Source of the DNA: Alternaria dauci
Lineage: Eukaryota; Ascomycota; Dothideomycetes; Pleosporales; Pleosporaceae
Reading direction: 5' to 3'
DNA length: 64,000 nucleotides
Assembly (NCBI RefSeq): GCF_042100115.1
Contig: NC_091275.1
Coordinates: 1 to 64,000 of the forward strand
Part shown: positions 9,800 to 18,990 of the stretch, piece by piece
Layout: each line of letters begins with the position of its first letter
How positions within the stretch are numbered: the first letter of the stretch is position 1
Notes under the pieces: model-generated
What the model was told of the DNA's origin: nothing
Databases searched by the model: none
What the model saw: the letters and a program-made list of their open reading frames with translations, nothing else
Program-made: the position numbers and the translations under genes

Positions 9800-12700
9800 A
9801 TGGACGATAACACGCAGTCACCCGCCCATCCACCGGCAGGCGACCCCAGCTCCCTTAGCTACTCGGGGAACCAAACAGAGATCTTCCGCGGCTTCGGCAT
9901 CGACGACGCCACCAGACAAAAGGAGATAGCCAGGACGATTGACAAGATTCTTGTGGACAACTACCCCGATGCACGCAATCGAGGTGCAGCAAAGCTCAGC
10001 GACACTGCCAATGAAGACCTGAACAAGAACCTACACGCCCTGGTCTGGAAGTCCGTACCCGACTTCCGCAACGAACCCAAGGCGTGGAGGACAATGGCGA
10101 TTAGCAAGTTGATCACACATTCTCTCAATCGCCTGAGGAAGCGTAAAGCGGAAGGCGACCATGCTAAAGCCCCAACCCCCAACCCCTTGACGGCAACCTC
10201 TACACTCCAAAAGCGCGAGTTATCGCCAGAATCAACGCACAACTCCAAAGACCACCCACCTAAGCGCTCTCGATCCAGAACCGTTCCTACAGGATTCACG
10301 CCTACTCCGAACAACGACAAGCCTGCTAATCCTCCCATGCCAACCGCTTCAAATCTCGACACACAGGTACATATATGCGCCGTAAAGGATGGAGAGATCA
10401 GCGAAGTAGTCAGCATGGTCGAATTCAGTGACATATGTTGGGAGGGCATCCCCAACTGGGAAAAACTACGCGACGAAGCTGAGCAATGCTACGAAACTGC
10501 GCAAGGCCTAGGACTCGATGGATTCGACTTCAAGGGCCGCTTGTTTATCGCTCCAAGAGCAAATCAGCATATCGGAATTGGAAGCCAAGGTGGATTCAAC
10601 TTTGCTATGCGAGAAATCCCAGCTGGCACAGCCGTAGTGTTTGTCACGACGGTTAGATTGAACGTAACCGACACGCAAGTTGCCTCCTCCAAAGTCGTCC
10701 CGCCAGCAGAGGTGCAAGATGGTCAGCAACAAGATGCCACCCACATGCAAGTTGCCTCCTCCGAGCCCGCCCCGCCAGCAGAGGTGCAAGGTGACCAGCA
10801 ACAAGATGCCACCCACATGCAAGTTGCCTCCTCCGAGCCCGCCCCGCCAGCAGAGGTGCAAGATGGTCAGCAACAAGATGCCACCCACATGCAAGTTGCC
10901 TCCTCCGAGCCCGCCCCGCCAGCAGAGGTGCAAGGTGACCAGCAACAAGATGCCACCCACATGCAAGTTGCCTCCTCCGAGCCCGCCCCGCCAGCAGAGG
11001 TGCAAGATGGTCAGCAACAAGATGCCACCCACATGCAAGTTGCCTCCTCCGAGCCCGCCCCGCCAGCAGAGGTGCAAGGTGACCAGCAACAAGATGCCAC
11101 CCACATGCAAGTTGCCTCCTCCGAAGCCGTCCCACCGGAAAGTAAGGAGCTTACACCCAAGACACTCAAGGAGATACTAGATTTGGCGGCCAACATACAT
11201 CCATTATCCTGGTCGAGGGAAGAATCCACACCTAGCAACAGCGCACACAAGCAGCATCCTGTAGGTCCGTTCTCGTCATACATGTCCAGGAATAACAGCA
11301 TCGCCTTCCCCCGCACACTTCAACCCTCGTCGTTCACACCCGTGAATCTGCTACCGCTCGCCAGACCTGCCAAACCACCGTCCAGCGCACCTAAGTCCTT
11401 TCTCAAGTTTGTCGAGACCTTCCCTTCTAATAGCTACCACGGTAGCGGACTAGACGACCCAATACATATCAGCGACGATAGTGGTAGCAGCGATTCTAGT
11501 GACAGCGAGTCTAGTAACAACATGGACATTCTCGTAGACGATGAAGAGGTGCTAGAAGAATGCATGTTAGACGAAGGCGAACCGGAACAACCCCCATTGA
11601 ACGAACAAGCTAAGACCCAGGCAAACGCGCATTTCTCGAGCACTATGAAGGTGAAGATGGATGGTATGTCTGCTTTTGCGCACGCGCAAAAGTCGAACAT
11701 AGACTTGTGGGACTTAGCCGCGCAAACCTTCGGCCTTGCGCTCGACGACCTCAAAGGCGACCAGATCAACCTCGGAACTGGGGTCGGCTTAAACCCAGAT
11801 TTCCACCCGCTACCCCATCAGTTGGTCGGCGCCAAGGATGGCTTGGATGTCCTCGCCGGCGACCGAGGAGCACTTGTCATCGCCGACGACATGGGCATGG
11901 GCAAGACGATCACCGATGTCCTCATATGGTATCTCAATTTTGCTAGATCGTACCAGCGCCTCGGCATCAGCGCGACGCCAGACTTCCCCTACACTGCTCT
12001 CAAATCGAACGGAGACGAGATAGAGACGCCGAATCTGTTTGGATGCACCTACTTTGTTGCGAGTGCAGCAGGCCTTGAAACATTGGTACAAGCATGGCGT
12101 ATGATCATGGGTGGCAGCGCCCACTTGGCTCAAGGATCAGAGTACAAGCCACCGAAGCTGATAGTCTTGCACGGTACGGGCGAAGAGATTGTACAGCGTT
12201 ATGGCGGTGCGAAGAACAGCATCTACTCTAGCATGACACCAAAAGAGTGGGATGAAGTCAACCGTCGCCCTAACTGGTTGAAATCACGATTGGCCTATGG
12301 GGAGTACAACAAGGTGTGGAAGTTGAACAACCCGACTAAGGAATGGGCAAACAGCGTCCCTGAGACATCGGACTTCAGACCTCAAAAGACGAGCGTTAGG
12401 TTCTTGATAGTCTCAACTCGCGAGTCTTGGAAGACGAAGATCTTTGGCACGCTTGTCGATACCTCTGCGCCCCCTCAGTACAAGAGGCTAAAACAACAGT
12501 TAGAAAAGACCGACAAGAGGCATACTAAGAAGAGGGCGGCGTTGAGAGCACAGCTGAGCCTGTGCGCCAAGACGCATATGGACACTTCACGATTGCCTGC
12601 GCTTGATGGTCTCGGCCCTTGGCAGGCTCGTCGCATGCAAATATGGACAGACGACAAAGGTGTGAGGGTCGAGGTGTGGTTGGTCACATTCGTTGGTTGC

Positions 12701-14161
12701 GCTGCAATAATCATGGTCGACGAGCTGCATACCGCCCCGGGTACAAAAACTCAAACCTACACCCACATCATCGACCCCATTTTGGACTACAGGCCCAATG
12801 ATCATCGTACTGGTATAGTAGGTCAGACGGGCACAGCTCTCACGAACGGGGTCGACCTGGTGTTAGGATTCGCCGACCACGTGATCCAGCGGTTAGTACA
12901 AAAGCAGTCCACCGATCCAGGCGCCAAAGCTTTAGCCAATTTGAAAGGGGTAGATTGTACTGCAGTGTGGAGAAAGCTCCTCAATAGCTACAAGAAGTAT
13001 CACGACGGGATGCAGCGTTGTAAAACCGAGAAGGAAAAGAACAAAGTACAGTCCGCGCTCGACAAGCAACTCCAGTCCGGCGAGATCAAGGACATGCTGA
13101 ACAATTTTCGGGACATGGTTCGGTGGTGTTTCATAATGCGCGACACCGACAGTCTGGATCCCTGGCGCAAACCCCTCAACGTTGTCACAGCAAAGCTTAC
13201 TGTCAACTTCACGTATCTGCAGCACGATGCGTGTTACTTCGCTAACGTGGAACAAGAAGAGTCTCGCGTGCTAGCCGCGGTCAAACAGCATTACGAGAAG
13301 GAAGTGGAGGCCTGGGAAGACCAAGGGGGAGAGAGCAGCAAGAAGTCCAAGCCCACCATGCCCCCAGGCGCAGTCGCAGACTCCGAGGCCTACCGCATTG
13401 CGCGACATGTCAGCATCTTTCCTAACCTTATGGCCGCAATCAACAATTGGGATGCCGACCAGCTTATCGGAGATCGGATCCTCGACCCTCACCGCAGTCT
13501 CAGTAATAACAACGAAAACCTCCGCACAGCTCTTGTGAACAGCGACACAATTCGACACTCATTCATCTGGGACATTGCATTGGAGGCTTGCAAGGGCTCA
13601 GCCAAGGTCGCATACATTCACAAGACGTTGGAAGAGCTACGCAACAAGAAGACGACCATTCCCCATCCCCGTCCTCGCGCACACCAAGGAGAAACCCTAG
13701 AGTACAGAGCCAAGTACGTCGTACTCGCGAGCTCGACATTGTCACGTGCTCTGATCTACGCTTACATCTGCCAAACGTTTGGAGAGAAACACGTTGTTCA
13801 TGCCTACAACGCCGTGACACGGGACAAGGAAGTACCCAAGTGGAAGAAGGTCTGGGATGAGGGGGGCGGCAAGGTCGACGATGGCGTCTATATTCTCGTG
13901 GGTGCAACGGGCGCGATGTGTCAGTCAATATCGCTTACAGAGGGCAACATCTTGCATGGTCTTGAGCCTCAGAGTAACGCGCATATTGCTGAACAGGCTG
14001 CGAAACGCCAACATCGCATTAATACGAGGTTCGCCGAAGTCTTCGTTGAATGGCTGACAACTACTGCCCCTCAAGGATGCCGAGACACCATTGACATGAG
14101 GATAGTCAAGAACCTCCAAGCTAAAGGCTATTTTCAGAGCACGATAAAGGCGCAAGACTGA
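9800..14161 (+). CDS. Gene B: divergent SNF2-family ATPase
   Basis: The predicted protein has 1453 residues in this copy. The N-terminal third is low-complexity and contains six 24-residue repeats (residues about 298-441); an acidic serine-rich stretch follows. The ATPase core has HQLVGA, Walker A ADDMGMGKT near residue 696, motif II VDELH near 973, GQTGTALTNG (motif III, near 1010) and C-terminal motifs ending in QAAKRQHRINT near 1400. The DDMGMGKT and QxxxRxHRI signatures are typical of SNF2 remodellers and RAD5/RAD16-like translocases; no RING or bromodomain is visible. The open frame begins at a GTG (9287), but the upstream part encodes repeated promoter motif. The ATG at 9800 is chosen; an ATG at 9695 is possible. 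SNF2 enzymes move along double-stranded DNA and remodel nucleosomes; a role at the chromosome end is inferred. Confidence 0.85.
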   Translation: MDDNTQSPAHPPAGDPSSLSYSGNQTEIFRGFGIDDATRQKEIARTIDKILVDNYPDARNRGAAKLSDTANEDLNKNLHALVWKSVPDFRNEPKAWRTMAISKLITHSLNRLRKRKAEGDHAKAPTPNPLTATSTLQKRELSPESTHNSKDHPPKRSRSRTVPTGFTPTPNNDKPANPPMPTASNLDTQVHICAVKDGEISEVVSMVEFSDICWEGIPNWEKLRDEAEQCYETAQGLGLDGFDFKGRLFIAPRANQHIGIGSQGGFNFAMREIPAGTAVVFVTTVRLNVTDTQVASSKVVPPAEVQDGQQQDATHMQVASSEPAPPAEVQGDQQQDATHMQVASSEPAPPAEVQDGQQQDATHMQVASSEPAPPAEVQGDQQQDATHMQVASSEPAPPAEVQDGQQQDATHMQVASSEPAPPAEVQGDQQQDATHMQVASSEAVPPESKELTPKTLKEILDLAANIHPLSWSREESTPSNSAHKQHPVGPFSSYMSRNNSIAFPRTLQPSSFTPVNLLPLARPAKPPSSAPKSFLKFVETFPSNSYHGSGLDDPIHISDDSGSSDSSDSESSNNMDILVDDEEVLEECMLDEGEPEQPPLNEQAKTQANAHFSSTMKVKMDGMSAFAHAQKSNIDLWDLAAQTFGLALDDLKGDQINLGTGVGLNPDFHPLPHQLVGAKDGLDVLAGDRGALVIADDMGMGKTITDVLIWYLNFARSYQRLGISATPDFPYTALKSNGDEIETPNLFGCTYFVASAAGLETLVQAWRMIMGGSAHLAQGSEYKPPKLIVLHGTGEEIVQRYGGAKNSIYSSMTPKEWDEVNRRPNWLKSRLAYGEYNKVWKLNNPTKEWANSVPETSDFRPQKTSVRFLIVSTRESWKTKIFGTLVDTSAPPQYKRLKQQLEKTDKRHTKKRAALRAQLSLCAKTHMDTSRLPALDGLGPWQARRMQIWTDDKGVRVEVWLVTFVGCAAIIMVDELHTAPGTKTQTYTHIIDPILDYRPNDHRTGIVGQTGTALTNGVDLVLGFADHVIQRLVQKQSTDPGAKALANLKGVDCTAVWRKLLNSYKKYHDGMQRCKTEKEKNKVQSALDKQLQSGEIKDMLNNFRDMVRWCFIMRDTDSLDPWRKPLNVVTAKLTVNFTYLQHDACYFANVEQEESRVLAAVKQHYEKEVEAWEDQGGESSKKSKPTMPPGAVADSEAYRIARHVSIFPNLMAAINNWDADQLIGDRILDPHRSLSNNNENLRTALVNSDTIRHSFIWDIALEACKGSAKVAYIHKTLEELRNKKTTIPHPRPRAHQGETLEYRAKYVVLASSTLSRALIYAYICQTFGEKHVVHAYNAVTRDKEVPKWKKVWDEGGGKVDDGVYILVGATGAMCQSISLTEGNILHGLEPQSNAHIAEQAAKRQHRINTRFAEVFVEWLTTTAPQGCRDTIDMRIVKNLQAKGYFQSTIKAQD
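10691..11122 (+). repeat. 72-bp in-frame minisatellite of gene B, 6 units
   Basis: Six 72-bp units encode a 24-residue repeat (core PAPPAEVQ, then DATHMQVASSE). Units alternate strictly between a QDGQQQ and a QGDQQQ form, so the higher-order period is 144 bp. Unit 2 has 15 copies and unit 3 has 6. The length is always a multiple of 3, so the frame is kept. Confidence 0.95.
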
Positions 14162-14477
14162 GATACTTTGAAGGAATGACTGCCCGGAAATCGCGGAGAC
14201 ATACTGTAACTTTCTCAAGTAGTCTGTAGTACAAAATCGATCCCATGACTCAATACCGATATAGGCGCACCAGACTAACATAGAGTAACGCTGTACGTAT
14301 TGCCTACTGCTGCCACTGTAGGAAGCCTAGAAAGTTGCCTCTGTTAGCAATAGCAAGTTACTGCTGTACCTAGGTAACGTTGTGAGTGGAAGCGCTGCTG
14401 TCAGCCTGACTTGCGGGCGCGTGGTCTTCCGAGTCAGGCCGAATGCAACCTACCACACTAAATACTACTCCATGCTT
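14162..14477. other. Intergenic region after gene B
   Basis: This stretch is the presumed 3' untranslated region and spacer. I see no coding sequence or repeat before the 68-bp array. Confidence 0.6.
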
Positions 14478-14885
14478 CGCAACCGCTTCGCAATGTGCCC
14501 TCGCTAGCAACCAACCGTTGCGGCAACTTGCGTCCCAAGCCATATCGCAACCGCTTCGCAACGTGCCCTCGCTAGCAACCAACCGTTGCGGCAACTTGCG
14601 TCCCAAGCCATATCGCAACCGCTTCGCAACGTGCCCTCGCTAGCAACCAACCGTTGCGGCAACTTGCGTCCCAAGCCATATCGCAACCGCTTCGCAACGT
14701 GCCCTCGCTAGCAACCAACCGTTGCGGCAACTTGCGTCCCAAGCCATATCGCAACCGCTTCGCAACGTGCCCTCGCTAGCAACCAACCGTTGCGGCAACT
14801 TGCGTCCCAAGCCATATCGCAACCGCTTCGCAACGTGCCCTCGCTAGCAACCAACCGTTGCGGCAACTTGCTTCCCAAGCCATAT
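14478..14885. repeat. 68-bp tandem array, 6 units
   Basis: There are six nearly perfect 68-bp units, each holding CCGTTGCGGCAACTTGCG and CGCAACCGCTTCGCAA, both rich in short inverted GCAA/TTGC words. Unit 2 has four copies. One separate partial unit lies downstream at about 15852-15914, beyond the MITE. The minus-strand open frames through it repeat with the array and are not genes. Confidence 0.95.
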
Positions 14886-14936
14886 CGTGATCTAATGACA
14901 TAGTTTTGTACGACGGCTTACGCCGAAAAGTCAGAC

Positions 14937-15821
14937 ATGGATGCGATACAGGCTCTAGCTGCAGCCTATAGGGTATATAAGCTCTCGGCGGTACAGCCAC
15001 CTACTGCACTGAAATACGAGCTAGACCAGGGACAGGACTTCAACAAGAATGCGATTCGGAACACGGTGCTGTGCAACACCAAGGCGTTTGCAGATTCCAA
15101 TGAAGCGAATCTACCAAAGCGAGAATCGGAGACTGAACAGCAGCATCACGACAGGATTGCACGCCGCATTTCAGGAGAATCAAACTAGGGCGATCGACTC
15201 GTTCGTGGAAGATCTGAGGAACCAGTGGCCAAGGCAGAGTCCCAGCGTGCCGTCCAGGACTGAGTATACTGCCTACCTCGACGTTTTCTCTACAGCGACA
15301 ACCATTAGGAATCAGTTTGTTCATTGGTTCAACAACCGTCTGTTCATGCAGCAGACTTGTCAACAATCAAGCCAGCTTGATCGCTATCAAGCTGGGGCAT
15401 CAAGCTGGCGTATCAATCAAGCTAAGCTAGAGTAGAGGTATAAATCAATTAAGCCAAGCTACTATAAGCTAGCTTGATTGTTTGGCTTGATTGGCTTGAT
15501 AGAATTAATACTCTATAAAGAAGGTTAAAGTAAGTAAGTAAGGTCACGTGGTGATAAGATCACGTGGTGATAAGATTATATAAGGATACCCCTACACTAT
15601 CCCCTTTTAAGCTTCTTGAAAGGGGGATTAATTTTGTTAAGCTAATCAAGCTAAACAAGCCAAGCTTATTAATTTTAACCATCAAGCCAATCAAGCTAAG
15701 CTGAGGTAGAGGTACCCACTAATCAAGCTAAGCTGGGGCACCCAGCTTGATTGGCTTGATTGTTGACAACTCTGTCATGCAGTACCTTGGACAGTCCAGA
15801 GAGTTGCCCAAAAGGTGTTAG
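14937..15821 (+). pseudogene. Broken gene fragment split by a MITE (DUF3638-like?)
   Basis: Frame 1 reads from an ATG at 14937 (MDAIQALAAAYRVYKL...) to a stop at 15187. A coherent continuation lies one frame over, including RAIDSFVEDLRNQWP and FVHWFNNRLFMQ, so a one-base frameshift near 15175 is likely. The 423-bp MITE then interrupts it. After the MITE, MQYLGQSRELPKRC continues to a stop at 15821. Removing the element and one target copy would join NNRLFMQ to YLGQSRELP, a natural-looking sequence. Words such as EANLPKRE and the WP...WF.NR.F spacing remind me of the very large fungal DUF3638/DUF6606 proteins; this match is from memory and tentative. It is a small remnant with no expected function. 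Confidence 0.5.
15352..15774. mobile_element. 423-bp hAT-type MITE with an 8-bp target duplication
   Basis: The ends are 23-bp inverted repeats with one mismatch: the left begins CAGACTTGTCAACAATCAAG and the right, read inward, CAGAGTTGTCAACAATCAAG. The element is flanked by TCATGCAG on both sides (15344-15351 and 15775-15782). An 8-bp duplication and CAGAG-like ends are hallmarks of hAT transposons. There is no open frame, so it must have been moved in trans. The interior is dense in AAGCTTGATTGGCTTGAT-like words in both orientations. It also holds a 16-bp tandem duplication of TCACGTGGTGATAAGA (15544-15575) with two CACGTG boxes, and a CCCCTTTT/AAAGGGG hairpin near 15600-15627. Confidence 0.85.
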
Positions 15822-16359
15822 TAGGTGTATGAAGCCATACCGTGGTCTCTGCGTAACTTGCCCTCGCTGGCAACCAACCGTTGCGGCAACTTGCGTCCCA
15901 AGCCATATCGCAACCTTGCAGCTGGAACATTCGGACGCTTTAACTACCTTAGGGCTGGCGCTCCAACCTTCTTCACGCTGCACCTCTAAAGGCAAATACT
16001 AGTGTTATATTATTTGGAACTGCGCTCTTAGATGTACGAGGCAGAGCGACCCTCCCTATCTAGGACTACCTCTTTGAGATCTTTCGTGTCTTCAACAACT
16101 AAACTTTAGTATTCAATATTATATAAGAATAGCACTCTAAAAAGAGAAATAACATGTATTCTACACTCAAGGACGCGACCTCTTCTGGGATTAGGGACCG
16201 TACTCTACCTTGTTAGTCGGTGCGACTATATGCCGCACCTTGCCGGCACGCCCTGGCCCCCTGCTTTCCATGCCACGTCTTCTTTTCTCTGCTGTTATTC
16301 TTACTACTTTTCTACCCACACACTAATCGCTGGCTTAGAGCGTCAGCCTTGGTTCTAAA
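15822..16359. other. Region upstream of gene D with a lone 68-bp-type unit
   Basis: Positions about 15852-15914 match most of the 68-bp unit (GGCAACCAACCGTTGCGGCA and onward), separated from the main array by the broken gene and the MITE. The rest is unique. An AT-rich stretch with TTATATAAG near 16122-16130 could serve the gene D promoter. Confidence 0.55.
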
Positions 16360-18222
16360 ATGGATCAGTTACAGCTCGATAGTGACCATTGTCAGGATAA
16401 ACACAGCGGAAGAGGCTTTCCTGCACAGTGGGACGCTACAGTCGCTAACAACTTAGCATACAGCCCACCTAACCCGTCCTACAGCAGATTTCTTGCGCGT
16501 CGTCTCGCAGAACCATGCCGTGTACCAGGCGATGTACGATACGCGGGATGGATCGTTCCAGAAGTAGGCGACGACGAAGCGTGCAAGCCGGTTTTCATAG
16601 CCCACTCGACACTAGATGCGATATGGCTGCTGAAAGAGACGCTGGGTGCCAGCACACTTGACGCAGAAAATTGGGGGCGTCTCACAAGCGCTGCTATGGA
16701 CTTTGCTAGTAGTAAGTCTCTAGAGCCTAGAAACTTAACTACAGCGCGGCTAATGACGCCAACGGAAGGCATCGCGGAGGACCGCATGGCTATAGACTCA
16801 GACAAGGACGATAGCATACCGCCATCAGCACAGAGGGCTACAGGCGACCTTGTGCCGTACCGTAAACGTCCAGCCTCCTCATCGCCTATTCGCAGCGAGA
16901 TCCGTGCCAACAGCTTAAACCGCCTAGCAATACAGGAGGACAGCGCGGACGAATCGACGGCTAGGGCTAGCGAAGTCAACACTATGACAGTACACGCTGG
17001 CAAAGACACAGCTAGAGCGGAGGGGGGACACGAGCGCGGAACAAGCGACGAGGACAGCGAAAACCAGAGTGCGACGACGCCTCTATCCGTAAAGAGGTCC
17101 GCAACAGTTACAAACAAGAATCGTCTTGCAGAGCTACGGCGTACAAGAAAGCTAGAAAGATCGCGTGTAATAAAGCTCGAGGCGATAGGCTTAAAGGAAC
17201 CGCCTGAGAAGATGCCTGCGCAGGAACGTATGGCGTACGGCAGCATTGCGCCAGACGATGAGCCGACGATCTCTTGGATCTTCAAGCAAAAAGTCGCGGA
17301 AGATGCTGATTTCTATACAGCCTCGCCAACACCCTACTATACTGCCTGCAGCATGCTAGCAAAAGCGCGTGCTTTTGGAAATGCAACCTCGCAGTACAGC
17401 GCTGCGCAGTTCCTGCATAATTGGCGGAAACAGGGCACGCCGTTCTTGGTAAAACCAGTAGATCGTTATGTTCTTACCCAGACGCAAATGTCGCAGTCAG
17501 TGGATAGTAGCGCAACACTTCATACTGATGCCGACAATGCATTCTGCTTTGCCTGGGACATGTGCACACGGTACGAGACGATGCTTGCAGCTGTAAACAT
17601 TGGCACTCGCTGGGCTTTCGCTTTGCTAGGGAAGGCGTACGCTCGCAAGGTCGACGAAATCCAGGTCGCTGATCGTCTAGCCAGTAACGACAGAACTCGC
17701 AACAGGTACGGGAAGGGCCAGGCACGAACAGAGGCTATCACATATTTGGTCCATCTGGTTTGCCAATCACCATCTAAATCTGACCACGCAGCCTTTCGTT
17801 ACCGCCTAAAGCGAGCGACACGATGGTTCGACATAGTTCAAGCTCTAGGCTGGGGATCGCTGCTGCTCATACCCCACGAAGAGGTCTCAAACCATTGGCT
17901 CGAGCGTGTGCTGCGGAAGAACCAGCGCGATGTTTTTCTTGAGCTAGTGAAGCGCGAACGGCCGGAAATTTGCACGGCAAGCAGGGCCCTCGAAGCCTGG
18001 CTAGGGCCGGATGGAATTACTGGTGCGCCGATTGCTGGAAAGGAGAGGCTTAGCATTGAAGCGAATGCGCTAGCTACGGCGGTGGGGTTAACAGAGATTC
18101 CAGACAGCGAAGCCGAAGATGACACTGATTCTGACGCATCGGAAAGTATCCCGGCATCGCCGGCGCCATTGCGACAGATGTCGGTACTTGAATTATTCTG
18201 TCCTGTAAGCCCTATAGGTTGA
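16360..18222 (+). CDS. Gene D: unknown protein, 620 residues
   Basis: I do not recognise this protein. It starts at an ATG in a good context (AAAATGG). The N-terminal 120 residues look globular (AEPCRVPGDVRYAGWIVPE). A polar, acidic and basic low-complexity linker spans about 130-290, including a charged helix-prone stretch (RLAELRRTRKLERSRVIKLE). A second globular part of about 250 residues follows, with an acidic, serine-rich C-terminus. No signal peptide or membrane segment is seen. The frame stops at 18222, but a possible intron at 18205-18272 (GTAAGC, ACCTGAC, acceptor AAG) would replace the last five residues with 25 others ending at 18350. It converges on gene E. Its conservation between units 1 and 2 and its clean frame argue for a real gene. 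Confidence 0.75.
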   Translation: MDQLQLDSDHCQDKHSGRGFPAQWDATVANNLAYSPPNPSYSRFLARRLAEPCRVPGDVRYAGWIVPEVGDDEACKPVFIAHSTLDAIWLLKETLGASTLDAENWGRLTSAAMDFASSKSLEPRNLTTARLMTPTEGIAEDRMAIDSDKDDSIPPSAQRATGDLVPYRKRPASSSPIRSEIRANSLNRLAIQEDSADESTARASEVNTMTVHAGKDTARAEGGHERGTSDEDSENQSATTPLSVKRSATVTNKNRLAELRRTRKLERSRVIKLEAIGLKEPPEKMPAQERMAYGSIAPDDEPTISWIFKQKVAEDADFYTASPTPYYTACSMLAKARAFGNATSQYSAAQFLHNWRKQGTPFLVKPVDRYVLTQTQMSQSVDSSATLHTDADNAFCFAWDMCTRYETMLAAVNIGTRWAFALLGKAYARKVDEIQVADRLASNDRTRNRYGKGQARTEAITYLVHLVCQSPSKSDHAAFRYRLKRATRWFDIVQALGWGSLLLIPHEEVSNHWLERVLRKNQRDVFLELVKRERPEICTASRALEAWLGPDGITGAPIAGKERLSIEANALATAVGLTEIPDSEAEDDTDSDASESIPASPAPLRQMSVLELFCPVSPIG

Positions 18223-18350
18223 ACAATAAACCGGGTTACCTGACGACCCTGAACTATGCGCTGCGGAAAAAGAGTGATGGGCTCGAAGAGCACAATGCTG
18301 AGCTTCTAGCGACACTCTACGGAAGTAGTGAGGTAGACGAGAGTTGCTAG

Positions 18351-18990
18351 TCATAGCGGTGCTTATTAGCAGGTGGGGTGTATGCGTCCGTGTTGCGGAA
18401 GCTTGCCAATTTAGTGTTAGGCTAGGTCTGTCGTCTAAGTCACCGGCTGTACCGTGGCTCTCGACGATTACAGCCTGCTAGGAAGCTGCTGTCGTATTGC
18501 GATACAGATAAGTCAACAACACCGCAGGCTACAAATCTACAAATAACTACAAAGAAGAGCGAAACACATAGCGGCTTCCTCTCTTTTCCTTAAAGGTTGC
18601 CGCGCAAGGTGCTATTACCTTTGCCTGCGGAGAATAGTAACAGGATGCCTCTACACTGTGCTACTTCAGCCACTAATGCAATGTAGACTTCGCAGGCTCT
18701 ATTCTCTAGTGCCTGCGTCTTTTTACTATTACGTTAATTATGTAAATAGTAGAGAAGAGACACAGTTAAGATTAAGAAACGGATTACATGCGACAACGAT
18801 AGTACGGTTAATATTGGGGTTGGTGTTTTTCTGAATTTACAGTTAATACGAAATATTTTAAAAAATCATAACACTACGTAACGTGTATTAATCTCTTCAA
18901 AAGCTGTATAGGATAGAAGATGTATATAGTATATACGTGTTTTATAGGAGAGAAGATGTAAAATTATAGTGGAAGCTATAATAGCTTACT
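18351..18990. other. Convergent intergenic region between genes D and E
   Basis: No coding sequence is seen. The DNA becomes AT-rich to the right. It contains an imperfect inverted repeat around 18723-18751 (TTTACTATTACG and TGTAAATAGTA) and a repeated AGAAGATGTA word near 18916 and 18951. It should hold the 3' ends of both transcripts. Confidence 0.5.

Noticed and set aside
4283..14161. RecQ-type telomere-linked helicase
   Set aside because: Gene A has UPF1-like SF1 motifs and gene B SNF2 motifs; neither shows the RecQ DEAH/RQC arrangement.
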